A DNA stretch of 64,000 nucleotides. Source: Homalodisca vitripennis (Eukaryota > Arthropoda > Insecta > Hemiptera > Cicadellidae). Position 1 is the first letter of the stretch; every line of letters starts with the position of its first letter. Under the pieces are notes generated by a model that ran no database searches, was not told the origin of the DNA, and saw only the letters and a program-made list of their open reading frames with translations. The DNA is taken from contig NC_060208.1 of assembly GCF_021130785.1 (NCBI RefSeq), positions 51,561,501 to 51,625,500 on the forward strand, in the 5' to 3' direction. The position numbers were made by a program, and so were the translations under genes. Shown in pieces: positions 35,701-47,458 of this stretch.

Positions 35701-36640
35701 CTTAGCTTCAATGTTAGATCGTAGATGTTGGCACACTGCTTCAAGAACTGATTATACTTAGAATAAAAACAGTTTCTTTACGTAAATTTTAATTAAAAAT
35801 TAAGTGGTTATATTACACTGCTGTAACTTCCCCTCGTCTTGTGACAACCAGTTATTTTAGTTGTCTAACTATGAACTGGGTACTCAAGTGAGAACTGTGG
35901 TTATTAAAAAACAAATAAAAAAAGTCACACAACAGAATATACGTGGGGTTAATATATTGTAATAAGACACAAGCTAATATTTTGACATGTTAATAATATT
36001 TAAGCCATGTTTAATATGACAACCATGTCTTAGCTTCAATGTTAGATCGTAGATGTTGGCACACTGCTTCAAGAACTGATTATACTTAGAATAAAAACAG
36101 TTTCTTTACGTAAATTTTAATTAAAAATTAAGTGGTTATATTACACTGCTGTAACTTCCCCTCGTCTTGTGACAACCAGTTATTTTAGTTGTCTAACTAT
36201 GAACTGGGTACTCAAGTGAGAACTGTGGTTATTAAAAAACAAATAAAAAAAGTCACACAACAGAATATACGTGGGGTTAATAAATTGTAATAAGACACAA
36301 GCTAATATTTTGACATGTTAATAATATTTAAGCCATGTTTAATATGACAACCATGTCTTAGCTTCAATGTTAGATCGTAGATGTTGGCACACTGCTTCAA
36401 GAACTGATTATACTTAGAATAAAAACAGTTTCTTTACGTAAATTTTAATTAAAAATTAAGTGGTTATATTACACTGCTGTAACTTCCCCTCGTCTTGTGA
36501 CAACCAGTTATTTTAGTTGTCTAACTATGAACTGGGTACTCAAGTGAGAACTGTGGTTATTAAAAAACAAATAAAAAAAGTCACACAACAGAATATACGT
36601 GGGGTTAATAAATTGTAATAAGACACAAGCTAATATTTTG
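35701..36640. repeat. 328-bp tandem repeat, 2.9 copies
   Basis: Units start at 35701, 36029 and 36357 (first bases cttagcttcaatgttagatc) and are almost identical; one visible difference is atatattg versus aataaattg. The third copy stops at gctaatattttg near 36640. No coding frame. A recent local expansion, or a collapse/expansion assembly artefact. Confidence 0.95.
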
Positions 36641-37139
36641 TATTACACAGTAGCAAAGTTGTAAGTAAACCTGGCCAAGACACTTGTCAATGCTTCACAG
36701 GCAGGAAGAAATAACCAATAAACAGCCATGTCTAAAAATGTTTTAACACCACAAGAGTATCAGTGATGGTAAAACGTGTCGAAACGTGTAAACACGAGAG
36801 TAGCACTGGAGGCACTCGGCTAGCCGTATTCCTCAACAGTCTGGGGTTAATTATAAAAATATAAAATCCGCCTTAGACGTATGATAGTGTTTACATGTGG
36901 CCGTCATTTTAATATGACAAACTATAGATGCGTTATTAGTTTAGACTTTTAATTAGCACAATACTGGTGGACATATAAGGTTTTCTTGCTAATATAATGT
37001 AACACTTTAAAATGTTTAGAAACCTTATAAGACAAAATTGTGATAAGCATATAAATTTGTATGTAAAATTATGGACTTGAATTAATACAATCTATCTGAA
37101 ATTGTATCTGTAAACTTATTCATTTATAAAAATTCAATA
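36641..37139. other. Unassigned intronic sequence
   Basis: No feature recognised; AT-rich. Confidence 0.4.
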
Positions 37140-37553
37140 TTATTGTATATTCCTAAAACCTTTGAGTGGCTGCCACCTTGAAACCTTATGGTATCAAAAA
37201 CTTGAGGAATAAAAATTGCTTGGAATTATTTGACAATTTTATAAAAAGTTTTAACTTTTATTTATGTTGTGAAATATCTTAGATAAACATTTTGCACAAA
37301 TGCAAATGACTACAATCTTGAAACCTTTTGTTGGTTGAGACTTGACTTGAACTTATTTAAGAAATGCATACGTAACTTAGAACCAGGTTTAGTTTGAATC
37401 GGTTCGAAATTATGGAATTGTGTCCGCAAAGTTACTGTATAGCCTACTATTTTAAACTTATTCGGCTATGGTCTGAAAAACCTTAAGAGATATCATAAAT
37501 CATGTAAGAACTAAAAATAAACATTATTGTAAATGAGCAGGAAATTTGAAAAC
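37140..37553. repeat. Dispersed repeat copy B (left of MITE)
   Basis: Shares gcacaaatgcaaatgactac and ttgaaaccttttgttggttg type blocks with 15285-15790 and 17330-17515. Confidence 0.65.
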
Positions 37554-37559
37554 ACTTTT

Positions 37560-38316
37560 GGGTACTTTGGGATTATACCGACCACACCCAGACATGAATC
37601 GTTATTTCACATTTCGTTTCTACTGATTACTAGATTAGCGTAGAACAATATTTCGTCAATATAAAACAGGAATTGTCTTATCGCAAACCCCTCCCCATCC
37701 TCAGACAGAGGTCAAAGTCGAGCGTCTAGTAGATAACGTGATTGCAGAGTCTCGCCGCCCGTTCAGCTGGTGCATCGCTTTGTTGTACTTCCGTGTTTTA
37801 CCTCTACATTTCTCCAAACACAAAAATTCAACAAAAACAAACATTTACCAAACTAAACTCTTTATTAAAAAAACACTAAAAACTTGTTTTTATTCTTGAT
37901 CACATTCCGCCACCCAAAATGCGAGTGCCTCCGGCCATCAGCGCGGGCTTTGGCAGCACCTTCGGTGCTGCCCCGCGCTGATGTCGACGAAAGAAAAACA
38001 TCCCTCGAGATAGTACCTATCAGTAAAATATCAAATTCTAGAGGGGCTAATCAGAAATATAAATTGAATTGTAATGGAAAGGCAATTATGTACCGTGCAA
38101 ATCACGTGATGCCGCGCGCGCGGTCTGCCGTAATCAGGATTCTCGAGAAAGATAAGATAACAGCGACAACAATAACGATCACAATACCTGGAAATGCTTG
38201 TAAGTTTGTAATTTTGTAATTGAAGAGTTGTTTTTTCGTTCTATCATGTTTGTTTCTATAAATTTCTATTTTTGTGTTCTTCATACTGGTGTGGTCGGTA
38301 TAATCCCAAAGTACCC
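37560..38316. mobile_element. Hairpin-containing MITE, 29-bp TIRs
   Basis: 757 bp with perfect 29-bp inverted repeats beginning GGGTACTTTGGGATTATACC, flanked by a 6-bp direct repeat ACTTTT (37554-37559, 38317-38322). The related repeat at 15705-15735 shows the same site without an insertion. The interior is GC-rich, has a hairpin at 37935-37983 and a ccgcgcgcgcgg palindrome near 38112. The superfamily is not recognised. Confidence 0.85.
37935..37983. other. Strong imperfect hairpin inside the MITE
   Basis: Outer stem catcagcgcgg / ccgcgctgatg (11 bp), a 5-nt bulge (gcttt), and inner stem ggcagcacc / ggtgctgcc (9 bp) closing a TTC loop. A degraded relative lies at 53555-53590 (catcagttagtgctgccccg). 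Confidence 0.85.
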
Positions 38317-38760
38317 ACTTTTGTTTGGATATACGATGCATAATAACTGAGCTATAACCATTCCATTTCCAAAGTTTAAATGGCTACTACCTTTAAACCA
38401 TGTTATATTGAAAAATAGTTGTTATAATTTTTTCAGAAATTTTAATCACCACCATCTTGAAATATTTTATTGTTTGAGGCTGGTTAACGAACTCAGACAA
38501 ACTATATGTAAATGTTTTCTGTACAAAATTTAGTTTGGATCTATTGACAATTACGGCAGTGACATTTACAGTTATTTCCGCAACGTTGTAGTATATTACA
38601 ACTCTATACGGCCGCTATCTGGATATTTCACAAGATATAAAAAAAAACACATACGAAAAAACATGATTTTAAATTACTTGAGGATTCTAAAAACTCTTTT
38701 GTTTTGCTCTATGATGCAAATGATGATGCTCTATGATGCTGTATAACTTATATATAAAAC
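38317..38760. repeat. Dispersed repeat copy B (right of MITE)
   Basis: Continues the repeat interrupted by the MITE: tttggatatacgatgcataa then taactgagctataaccattc, matching 15725-15760 and, diverged, 15295-15320. A further eroded unit begins near 38700. Confidence 0.7.
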
Positions 38761-39179
38761 CAATATTTTTCAAACTTTGATATAATAACAAGAATCTTAA
38801 AAAGTACAAGAATAACATTAGTTTATAAGTACTAATTTATTTTAAGTCTCATTTTCTGTCTCTACTAGGAAATATCTGAGTAAAATTTTTGCTCAGCATA
38901 AATATGAGTACAAATTCGAAGACATTAACATTTTTGTTACTTATGATTTCTGCGTTTTGTCTGGATACCACCTGGGGAAGTCTGTTCAATAGAAAGCCAT
39001 TCATGAAATTATCACAAATTTTACTACCACATTGTACAGGGTGGAGCAAACGGAACTTGCTTATTTAGAAGTTAAACTGAAAAGAAAGTAATGATGATAT
39101 ATATTTAATTAATTTGATGTCATAAAATACAACATTTAAATTTTATTTTGTCTTAGTTTTGAGTATGACATGAGGCAGA

Positions 39180-39770
39180 TGGTGTCTATTGTTGTCAATA
39201 AACTGTAATAATCGGACTTCAAAGCCTTATTCACTTTTTTCCATCATATTGACCAGCATTTTAACGATATCTTGAAGAACAATATTCTTCAGTTGAGCTA
39301 GTGTCCTGGTACAATCATTATAAATCAGTGATTTGAGATAGCTCCCATAAAAAATAATCCCAAGGGACTAAATCAGGCAACCGTGCTGGCAAATGCAGGT
39401 AAACCCTTATGGAGATATGATGTTCAGGGAGATGTTGGTGCAAAACTGCCATTGACACTCACGCTGTGTGTGCTGTTACACCGTCCTACTGGAACCATAC
39501 ATCTCCCTCATCTGTCCTATTGAATGTTGGCAAGAAAATCTTTACTATCATACGGATGTAAAGGTCAGAATCATCTGAAATCACCTGTACATTATATTTA
39601 AAAGACCATGGATTAATTAAATTTTCATCACACATCACTAGTTTCTCACTCATGGGACAATAAACTGCTGGCCAGAAACACAACTACAGAGTGCGGTATT
39701 AAAACGGATATGGAATGCACCTTGCATGGTGATGATTGCGCATCCATTTGAAAAATACGCTTCAACAGCG
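39180..39770 (-). pseudogene. DD41D mariner transposase remnant
   Basis: Reading leftwards near 39510: D-V-W-F-Q-stop-D-G-V-T-A-H-T-A, then LHQHLPEHHISIRVYLHLPA, then RLPDLVPWDYFLWE. Exactly 41 positions separate the Asp of Q-x-D-G from the Asp of P-W-D-Y, the DD41D arrangement. Several stops. The block tttgaaaaatacgcttcaac at 39747-39766 is shared with the N-terminal region of the element at 47.5-48.8 kb. Confidence 0.85.
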
Positions 39771-41252
39771 AATGCGTGCCCCACCTATGTTCATTTCATG
39801 AAACAGACTAAACTGAATAGATCAACAACCTTATGAGCCGCTCTCTTGAATGTGGCTCCCTCCATACTCCTCGGAACAACAGCGAATGCGTGCCCCACCT
39901 ATGTTCTTTTCATGAAACAGACTAAACTGAATAGATCAACAACCTTATGAGCCGCTCTCTTGAATGTGGCTCCCTCCATACTCCTCGGAAGAACAGCGAA
40001 TGCGTGCCCTACCTATGTTCATTTCATGAAATAGACTAAACTGAATAGATCAACAACCTTATGAGCCGCTCTCTTGAATGTGGCTCCGTCCATACTCCTC
40101 GGAACAACAGCGAATGCGTGCCCCACCTATGTTCTTTTCATGAAATAGACTAAACTGAATAGATCAACAACCTTATGAGCCGCTCTCTTGAATGTGGCTC
40201 CCTCCATACTCCTCGGAAGAACAGCGAATGCGTGCCCTACCTATGTTCATTTCATGAAATAGACTAAACTGAATAGATCAACAACCTTATGAGCCGCTCT
40301 CTTGAATGTGGCTCCCTCCATACTCCTCGGAACAACAGCGAATGCGTGCCCCACCTATGTTCTTTTCATGAAACAGACTAAACTGAATAGATCAACAACC
40401 TTATGAGCCGCTCTCTTGAATGTGGCTCCCTCCATACTCCTCGGAACAACAGCGAATGCGTGCCCCACCTATGTTCTTTTCATGAAACAGACTAAACTGA
40501 ATAGATCAACAACCTTATGAGCCGCTCTCTTGAATGTGGCTCCCTCCATACTCCTCGGAAAAACATCGTATGCGTGCCCCACCTATGTTCTTTTCATGAA
40601 ACAGACTAAACTGAATAGATCAACAACCTTATGAGCCGCTCTCTTGAATGTGGCTCCCTCCAAACTCCTCGGAACAACAGCGAATGCGTGCCCCACCTAT
40701 GTTCTTTTCATGAAACAGACTAAACTGAATAGATCAACAACCTTATGAGCCGCTCTCTTGAATGTGGCTCCCTCCAAACTCCTCGGAACAACAGCGAATG
40801 CGTGCCCCACCTATGTTCTTTTCATGAAACAGACTAAACTGAATAGATCAACAACCTTATGAGCCGCTCTCTTGAATGTGGCTCCCTCCATACTCCTCGG
40901 AACAACAGCGAATGCGTGCCCCACCTATGTTCTTTTCATGAAACAGACTAAACTGAATAGATCAACAACCTTATGAGCCGCTCTCTTGAATGTGGCTCCC
41001 TCCAAACTCCTCTGAACAACAGAGAATGCGTGCCCCACCTATGTTCTTTTCATGAAACAGACTAAACTGAATAGATCAACAACCTTATGAGCCGCTCTCT
41101 TGAAAGTGGCTCCCTCCAAACTCCTCTGAACAACAGAGAATGCGTGCCCCACCTATGTTCTTTTCATGAAACAGACTAAACTGAATAGATCAACAACCTT
41201 ATGAGCCACTCTCTTGAATGTGGCTCCCTGCATACTCCTCGGAACAACAGCT
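39771..41252. repeat. 114-bp tandem array, 13 units
   Basis: Units start every 114 bp from 39771 to 41139 (each begins aatgcgtgcc, once tatgcgtgcc). Units vary at few sites (cc/ct, cat/ttt, ata/aaa, cgg/ctg), and variants alternate in the first five units, suggesting two-unit duplication steps. 114 is 38 codons, but all frames contain stops. Confidence 0.97.
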
Positions 41253-41301
41253 GCTTCATGGTCCCCGATTCAAATAAGCGAGTTCCTCTGCCCACTATGT
41301 A

Positions 41302-42229
41302 TAATGTCCACATAACCGCAACACAATTGAAATAATTTTGTGCTATACATTAAATATTGCGTCTAATTAGAATTCACAAAGCCGTTAGGTATCAAACATC
41401 AAATAATGTTTCTATTGAACAAAACCATCAACCTATTATTTGAGCATAGACACCTAAAGAACATAGACACTTTTATTACTATAAACAAATAGTAGACATA
41501 AAAAACACTCAATTTTATTTATTTTCTGTTTTTGACTAGATAATTTTTTACAATATTTTGGTTTATAAATTTGCTACTGAGGGGATGAAGGGGGAGTTTG
41601 ATGACACTTGTATTATCAGAAGATGGTAGCCAAAATAACATTACATACTACAGCTAGAGTAATACTGGCATATAACTTCATCTAACAGTTTTCAGAAAAT
41701 TTATTATTCAAATAGAATAGTTTTAGTAATGATATAGTTTCCCAGTTCTTGGATAGGTTTGCAATGGCAGTTATTACCAGTCAACAGCATTTGAATAAAG
41801 TTTTTGAGCAAGTGTCAAGGCTGTTGATGTTAGGTGACATAGTGGGGCGCGGTGATACATACGTTAGAGATAAATACTGAAAGTAACAAAAAAAAGGGTC
41901 AATCAAACTATTCAACTCATTCTAAAAGTAAACATTTCTAAATTAATAGAAAAGCCCATAAAATGATTACCTGCAAATTTTGATTTAAAAAATATATATA
42001 GACGTTCTGTACAGTAAATTTATTATTATAAATAAAATAATTTTTTTGCTCCTATTTATAGGTCTATGATCATCTAGTTTATAAATCAGTTTTCACAATT
42101 AAAATTGGTCAAAAATTGAGGGAATAAACAGAAAAAATGAATTTGCTTAATTTTAGTGCTGCTCTGTTGTGGCTCAGATAGGAACTAATACCGGCACGTT
42201 TAGCCTTAAAACAATACGACTTGCGTTTC
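41302..42229. other. Unassigned intronic sequence
   Basis: AT-rich; nothing supported. Confidence 0.4.
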
Positions 42230-42560
42230 ACGAAGAGCAAGTCAACTGTGGATGCCATGAGGAGATTAGTAAAGAATATATTATTGGCTTTAGACAACAT
42301 GTGCTATGTATAGGTAACATTCTGTGAATTGAACATAGCTTTTGACAGAGTTAACCTTAACAATTTACTTACCAATTAAATCATCATGGTTTCCAAAAGA
42401 TTACATAAAACAACGACTTCAACTTTTCTATTCTTATTTAAATAATTGGAGGTTCAAGGTATATCTGGATGACCTATACTCAGGAGGGATGAAGTATGAA
42501 CGCTGACTTCCCCAGAGATCACTGCTAAAATATCATAAATGTCACCATCTTCATCAACAA
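42230..42560 (+). pseudogene. LINE reverse transcriptase fragment
   Basis: Plus-strand pieces F-C-E-L-N-I-A-F-D-R-V-N-L-N-N-L-L (cf. D-L-S-K-A-F-D-x-V-x-H) and, after an indel, G-M-K-Y-E-R-x-L-P-Q-R-S-L-L (cf. G-V-P-Q-G-S-V-L-G-P). Badly decayed. Confidence 0.6.
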
Positions 42561-42579
42561 TTAAAAAATTAAAGGGGAA

Positions 42580-42860
42580 GGCCATACAGCTGGCTCAGTG
42601 GCCGTGGGACTGGTTTGGAGGCACCTCTTTGTCACTGTCCCCATCCAAACCTGCTTCTCTTCTGGCGAGTGTGGCCTGTGAAGATCACTGATGCTCTCAA
42701 CTGGCATCCGAACTGTTTGCCTATGGCTGGCTCAGTGGCTCAGCGGTGAGAGTTGGATTTTTGAACACCCAGCTATAGCGCACGGGTGGCCTGCAGCAGC
42801 AGCAAAGTGGCCGTTTCACTGATGCCACACCAACAAAAATAGCCGGAAACAGTAAGTGAG
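42580..42860 (+). repeat. Possible tRNA-related SINE or GC-rich repeat
   Basis: Two ggctggctcagtgg blocks, at 42590 and 42723. The second reads TGGCTCAGCGG, a fair RNA polymerase III A box. No good B box (GGTTCGANNC) follows, only tttttgaacaccc. Visibly richer in GC than its surroundings. Confidence 0.3.
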
Positions 42861-43489
42861 CCAATTAACGGGGCAAAAAACGTTAAAAGTGGTCTAAATG
42901 TACTGAAACAACATATAGCCCACTGTACAAGCAAGAAAATGTTACAAATGAGACACCTAAATGTGGTAGATATTTCTACACTTTTATCCCACTTTTATCA
43001 ATGAATGCAATATGTATATTTATAAAGACATTGCCCAGACAACTTTTGCCTTTGAAGAATTGGTTTGTGTGGCCTTGAGTGTGTTTTTAATTAACACGTT
43101 AACTGCGGCAGATGACATAGTGCGTGGTGACTGGTGAGGTAAACTCAAGCTTAATCAATACAGAACCACAGTGAAGGCTTTGAAATTCATACAATATCTG
43201 GTGATATGAACACACCAAGCTTGGCAGAACACGTTTTTGAAGTTTAGGAACATTAATCTAAGGTGATAGAACTGCATAAGATAGTGATGTACAGATGGAC
43301 AATGTTAAACAAAAGTATGTATCCATAAAACAAATCTTTATATCTAAGGTGTATAATATGGTCATATTGTTAGCCATTTATAAAGGGTTGAAGACATACT
43401 CAACTATCATTTCTTCAAATCTCATTTAAATCTCATGTTCCTGATAACACTGATATGGACATAGAACTAAGAAAGCGCAGTTCTCCTAC
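42861..43489. other. CRLF3 intron 3, 5' end
   Basis: The first 630 bases of the long intron in CRLF3 orientation; no feature apart from the donor at its right edge. Confidence 0.5.
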
Positions 43490-43670
43490 CTCTTCCCAAT
43501 GTACAAGCAGAGCTCCGGGCTTCTCAAGGACGGATGTTATCTGGACGGGTCCCATCCTGGAAACTTCTCCAGCAGACAGTATGCTTGAGACCAGGCTGGA
43601 CTGAAGGCTGTCCAAGTTCAGCTGAAATGTGATGGCCGGTACCTCCTCCATGTTGGGTACAGCAGGAAGG
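43490..43670 (-). CDS. CRLF3: CRLF3 exon 3 (codons 135-195, linker and FN3 start)
   Basis: Third coding exon, 181 nt, joining exon 2 in phase 2 (AG + C gives Ser135) and ending in phase 0. Acceptor GTTGCAG|CC, donor GAAGAG|GTAGGA. It reads SLPAVPNMEEVPAITFQL and later GPVQITSVLEKPGALLVHW. Both match vertebrate CRLF3, which has S-L-P-E-V-P-x-x-x-D-V-P followed by P-P-V-Q-I-E-x-L-I-E-K-P-G-x-I-x-V-x-W. The fibronectin type III domain begins near Pro176 and its first strands end at Trp193. Open reading continues leftwards past the donor, so splice signals rather than a stop define the end. Confidence 0.95.
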
Positions 43671-44884
43671 CTGCAACACATCAGTATCTTGACACTAAAA
43701 TTAAAAAAAGATGAACTGATTCTTGAAATTATGAAGGCTTTTTGAGAAGTTAATTCTGAGTGTTTTGTACAAAAAGAAATGGGGCAGCTGAGTAAGAGTT
43801 TGGCAGTATCACAGGAAGACTGTTGTGTTTCTTCAGTGCATTGACTGTAAATTAAAATTACCACTACTATCTAAAATGTTACACAGACTATGTATTAAAC
43901 AAAGAAACTTTTTTGTGTACAAAAAATAGACTTTCAATATAAAATTTGTTCACAATACAATTTAAAATAGTATGAGTAATAACACTGTAAAAAATAGTGC
44001 TTCTTGTTTCAGGAAGGTCTGACAATACTGCCATACATATATTTTGCATGCCAAAACTGTGCTTTAATTTAACCTTGTGATTAATCATACTATTTAATGC
44101 AAGCACACAAGTGATGGGGAAATAAATTATGAGATATTCCTGTAGGTGTATTTCTAATCTTCTTATTAGAATCTGAAAATTGAAATTATAGGGCCGTAAT
44201 TCTGAACAAATCTTTATAAAACTTTGAAGGGACGTTCTACTAAAAGTGAATGATAAGGTCAAGTTTATTTTGGGTGAGGTTATTGTGGGTCAAAACCTAT
44301 TTAACATAACTAATCTTTTGTACGATGTTGTCTGTAAATTTTGCAAGGAACCTCACTAAAGCCTGTTAAGCAAAATATGGTGTGGCATACTTCTACCTTG
44401 TTTATAATATGAATTACAAAAAAAACTTATGACTACATATATTCTTATTATAATATCTCTTCTTTTTCTTGTTGACACTCCAAAAAAAGTCAGTTTTGAA
44501 GAAAGGAATATCACACCGACAATGGAGTAAAAAGTAAACATTTCTCATACATCACCTAGCCTTAGTACCTTTTTACCTTAGTAGGTAGAAACATAATTAA
44601 AAAAGTGTTAAATGCACAACAGATTTGGAGTCAGTGTAGGCAGATTCATGTTCGACCCACAGCGGACAACATCCTGGTCTTGACAGCGAATACCTGTGGA
44701 TCGATGTTTACTATTTTTAATTCCAATATAAAAGTAGTAGAGGTGGAGTTTCGTTCAACTCAAATTTTGAAAAATTAAAAATTCATATAAGTAAAAAATT
44801 TTAAATAGGAACATGCATAATGTTGTACATAATTTGAAGGTCTCAATAAGAACAAAGTTTTCATTTAAACTTTTTTCGTATCTC
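43671..44884. other. CRLF3 intron 2, 3' part
   Basis: AT-rich sequence upstream of the exon-3 acceptor. Minus-strand frames here are intronic read-through and low-complexity sequence. Confidence 0.5.
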
Positions 44885-47415
44885 GAATGATTAAATTTAA
44901 GATTGGCATAGTGCTGTGTGGCGACCTGAATATATAAGCAAATGGGAACAATACTACAACTATAAAGCTTCATAATCTCTTGAGAACTGCCGGCCTTTAT
45001 TGTTCCAATTTTAGGCCAACAAGAGGCTTAGCCTGCATTGACTACACAATAACAAACATTAGACCATCAGACTACAACGTTAATGTCCTTGATCTTTTAA
45101 TATCTGACCACAGTTTTTTATCCTTTAACATTTATGACCAGCTAATGGACAGCTTCAAAAGAAGTTACACAGGTTCAACGACTTGAAAGACCTTTTAGAC
45201 CATTACCTGGGCCTGCAGTTGAAGATTTTGAACTTTGTCTACAGAATATTGACTGGGGTGTAACTCTTAAAGGATTAAGTGCTGAAGAAATGTATAAGTT
45301 TCACAATGTGTTTATAGGCTGGATGAATATTTATTTGCCAATGAGGAACTCAAGAACAAATAACTTCAAGAATTACCATAAACCTAAAGGTCTGCGCAAC
45401 TGGTTCACTCCTCAGTTGGCAAAAATGAAAGAAGTGGTTATGTCACTTTTTAATATTTCACAAGCGACTGAAGATCCCAGGGATGCTAAAAATTATAAAT
45501 TGGCCAAGATCAATTACAAGAGTGCTCTAAAACAAGCACTCATGCTAACCAAGAATTTATTCAGTCCTCAAGCAACACTTGCAAAGCTGCATGGCAAATT
45601 ATAAAACATGAGACTCAACCGAAACAACAACAAAATGCTACTCCGGATGCTGATTCTTTCAACGAATACTTCATTTCGGTAGTGGATAAAATCCGAGAGA
45701 AAATCCCCGCAGCAAATACAAGGCCAGATGAGCTCCTAGAGGTGCAACACTTACCCTCACATCAGCCTCTCGCCTGGCAGCCTATAGAGTATAATGATAT
45801 TGTGAAAGTAATTTTAAAGTTAAAAAGTTCCAAAAGTTGTGATATTTATAATGTTTCAAATAATTTAGTGAAATTGGTGTGCAGTGGAGTGAATGTCCCT
45901 CTCACCATGTGTCTAAATGCAATGCTTAAAGAGGGAATCTTTCCTAGTAAATTAAAAGTGTCAAAGGTTGTGCCAATCTTTAAGAAGGGTGATCATAGAA
46001 GTGTTAAATCGTACAGGGTTATCTCTCTGGTACCAGTTTTTTCTAGTCTTTGAAGCCATCATTAAAACCCAGGTTAACTTATATTTTGAAAAAAATAATC
46101 TCTTTAGTTGTAGTCAGTTTGGTTTTAGAGCCGGGATGTCGACAACCGATGCAGTTGGGGGACTTGTTTTCGGGCGTCTTGGCTGGTTTCGATGCAGGCT
46201 TTGACACCTGCGCAGTTCTATGCGACCTCTCCAAGGCCTTCGACTGTGTCGATCACGACATCCTGTTGAGAAAACTTAAATTCTATGGTGTAACAGGCAT
46301 TCAAAATTCTTTGTTTAAATCCTACCTCAGTTATCGGCAACGAAACATTTTTACTAATGGCAATCTTTCCAAATCTTCTGAGGTAAAGTTTGGCGTGCCA
46401 CAGGGATCAGTTCTGGGCCCTACTTTATTTCTAATTATGGTTAACGATCTTGAGTACAATGTGAGTTATAAATCAGTAATGTTTGCTGATGATGTCACTT
46501 TTTTTACAACAGTAAATAATCAGAATGAAAGAGAGCTTATACTAAGATGTGTGATTGATGAAGCAGATGAATGGTATAAATCAAAATGTTCTGTTGTTGA
46601 ATTTAGAAAAAAACTCAAAATATGGTTTTCTCCTTAAGACTTCAAGCTGATTGTAATGATAATGTGGTTAATTTATTAGGTATCACTCTGGATTCAAAGT
46701 TGACCTGGCATTCTCATATAAATAACGTATGTAAAAGATTGAGCAGGGTCATATATCTCTTGTACCATTTGAGGCACTGTGTAGACAAACACTATCTTAG
46801 AATGGTTTACTTTGCCCTTTTTCAAGGTGTAATTACATATGGACTATTATTATGGGTAAACTGTAGCAGTATAAGTGAAGTATTGATTATTCAAAAGAAA
46901 GCAGTCAGAATTCTCAACAACGCCCATTGTCTTGAGCACTGTAGACCCGTCTTTATTTGCAGTAAAATACTAACTGTTGTAAATCTATACATTTTATCTT
47001 GTCTACTTTTTGCAAAAAATAATATTAATAATTATGTCCTTAATGAGCATGTTCACTCTTATGCTACTAGAAATTCTCACCAAATTCATGTACCTTTTGC
47101 TAGGTTAAGTAAAACTAAATTCTCTTATGAAATTGTTAGCATAAGGCTATTTAATAGACTGCACATTTCTGCTCATTATAGTAGCTTCAATAGTTTTAGG
47201 AATATTTTATACGATTGGCTGTTGAACAATCCTTTTTACAAAATTGACGAGTTCTTTAAAAGTGATATATCTAGTCTAGTCTTCCAAAGTTAGTCTGTAG
47301 GTAGTTTTATCTGTATATGTTAATTGCTTTTATTTGTATGTATCTGTATGACGTAGCCTATTGTACAAATATGTATTTAATGGCCAAATATATGACTTAT
47401 GACTAATGTTTTTGA
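44885..47415 (+). mobile_element. Jockey/CR1-like LINE, 5'-truncated
   Basis: Starts inside the endonuclease domain and runs through reverse transcriptase to an AT-rich 3' tail near 47410. Lies in CRLF3 intron 2, antisense to the gene. Upstream ORF1 and most of the endonuclease are missing. Confidence 0.9.
44890..47293 (+). pseudogene. LINE endonuclease-reverse transcriptase, broken
   Basis: Order: end of the apurinic endonuclease (V-L-C-G-D-L-N-I then a stop; RGLACIDYTITNIRPSDYNV; LLISDHSFLSF). Then a linker (FIGWMNIYLP, NWFTPQLAKMKE), and reverse transcriptase with CDLSKAFDCVDHDILLRKL, FGVPQGSVLGPTLFLIMVND and the catalytic MFADDVTFF. The C-terminal region LLGITLDSKLTWHSHINNV runs to NPFYKIDEFF. 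At least four frame breaks (near 45184, 45604, 46050 and 46620). It copies RNA into DNA at a nicked target when intact; this copy cannot. Confidence 0.92.
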
Positions 47416-47458
47416 AAAACAAGTAGAAATCTGTTTTTCACGTAATTTTTCCAAGGTA

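Larger units (their letters stand above)
39037..41299 (-). mobile_element. DD41D mariner expanded by an internal tandem array
   Basis: Flanked by TA (39035-39036, 41300-41301). The left end is CAGGGTGGAGCAAACGGAAC; the inverted right end CATAGTGGGCAGAGGAACTC is a diverged match that continues as gcttattt on both sides. 2263 bp in all: a decayed minus-strand transposase (39040-39770) followed by 13 copies of a 114-bp repeat where the transposase 5' half should be. Confidence 0.85.

Noticed and set aside
39771..41252. Regular array resembling a CRISPR
   Set aside because: Contiguous 114-bp units with no unique spacers, inside a eukaryotic transposon; it is a tandem satellite.
44590..44720. gttcgaccc sequence resembling a tRNA B box
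   Set aside because: No A box at the right distance and no cloverleaf can be drawn.
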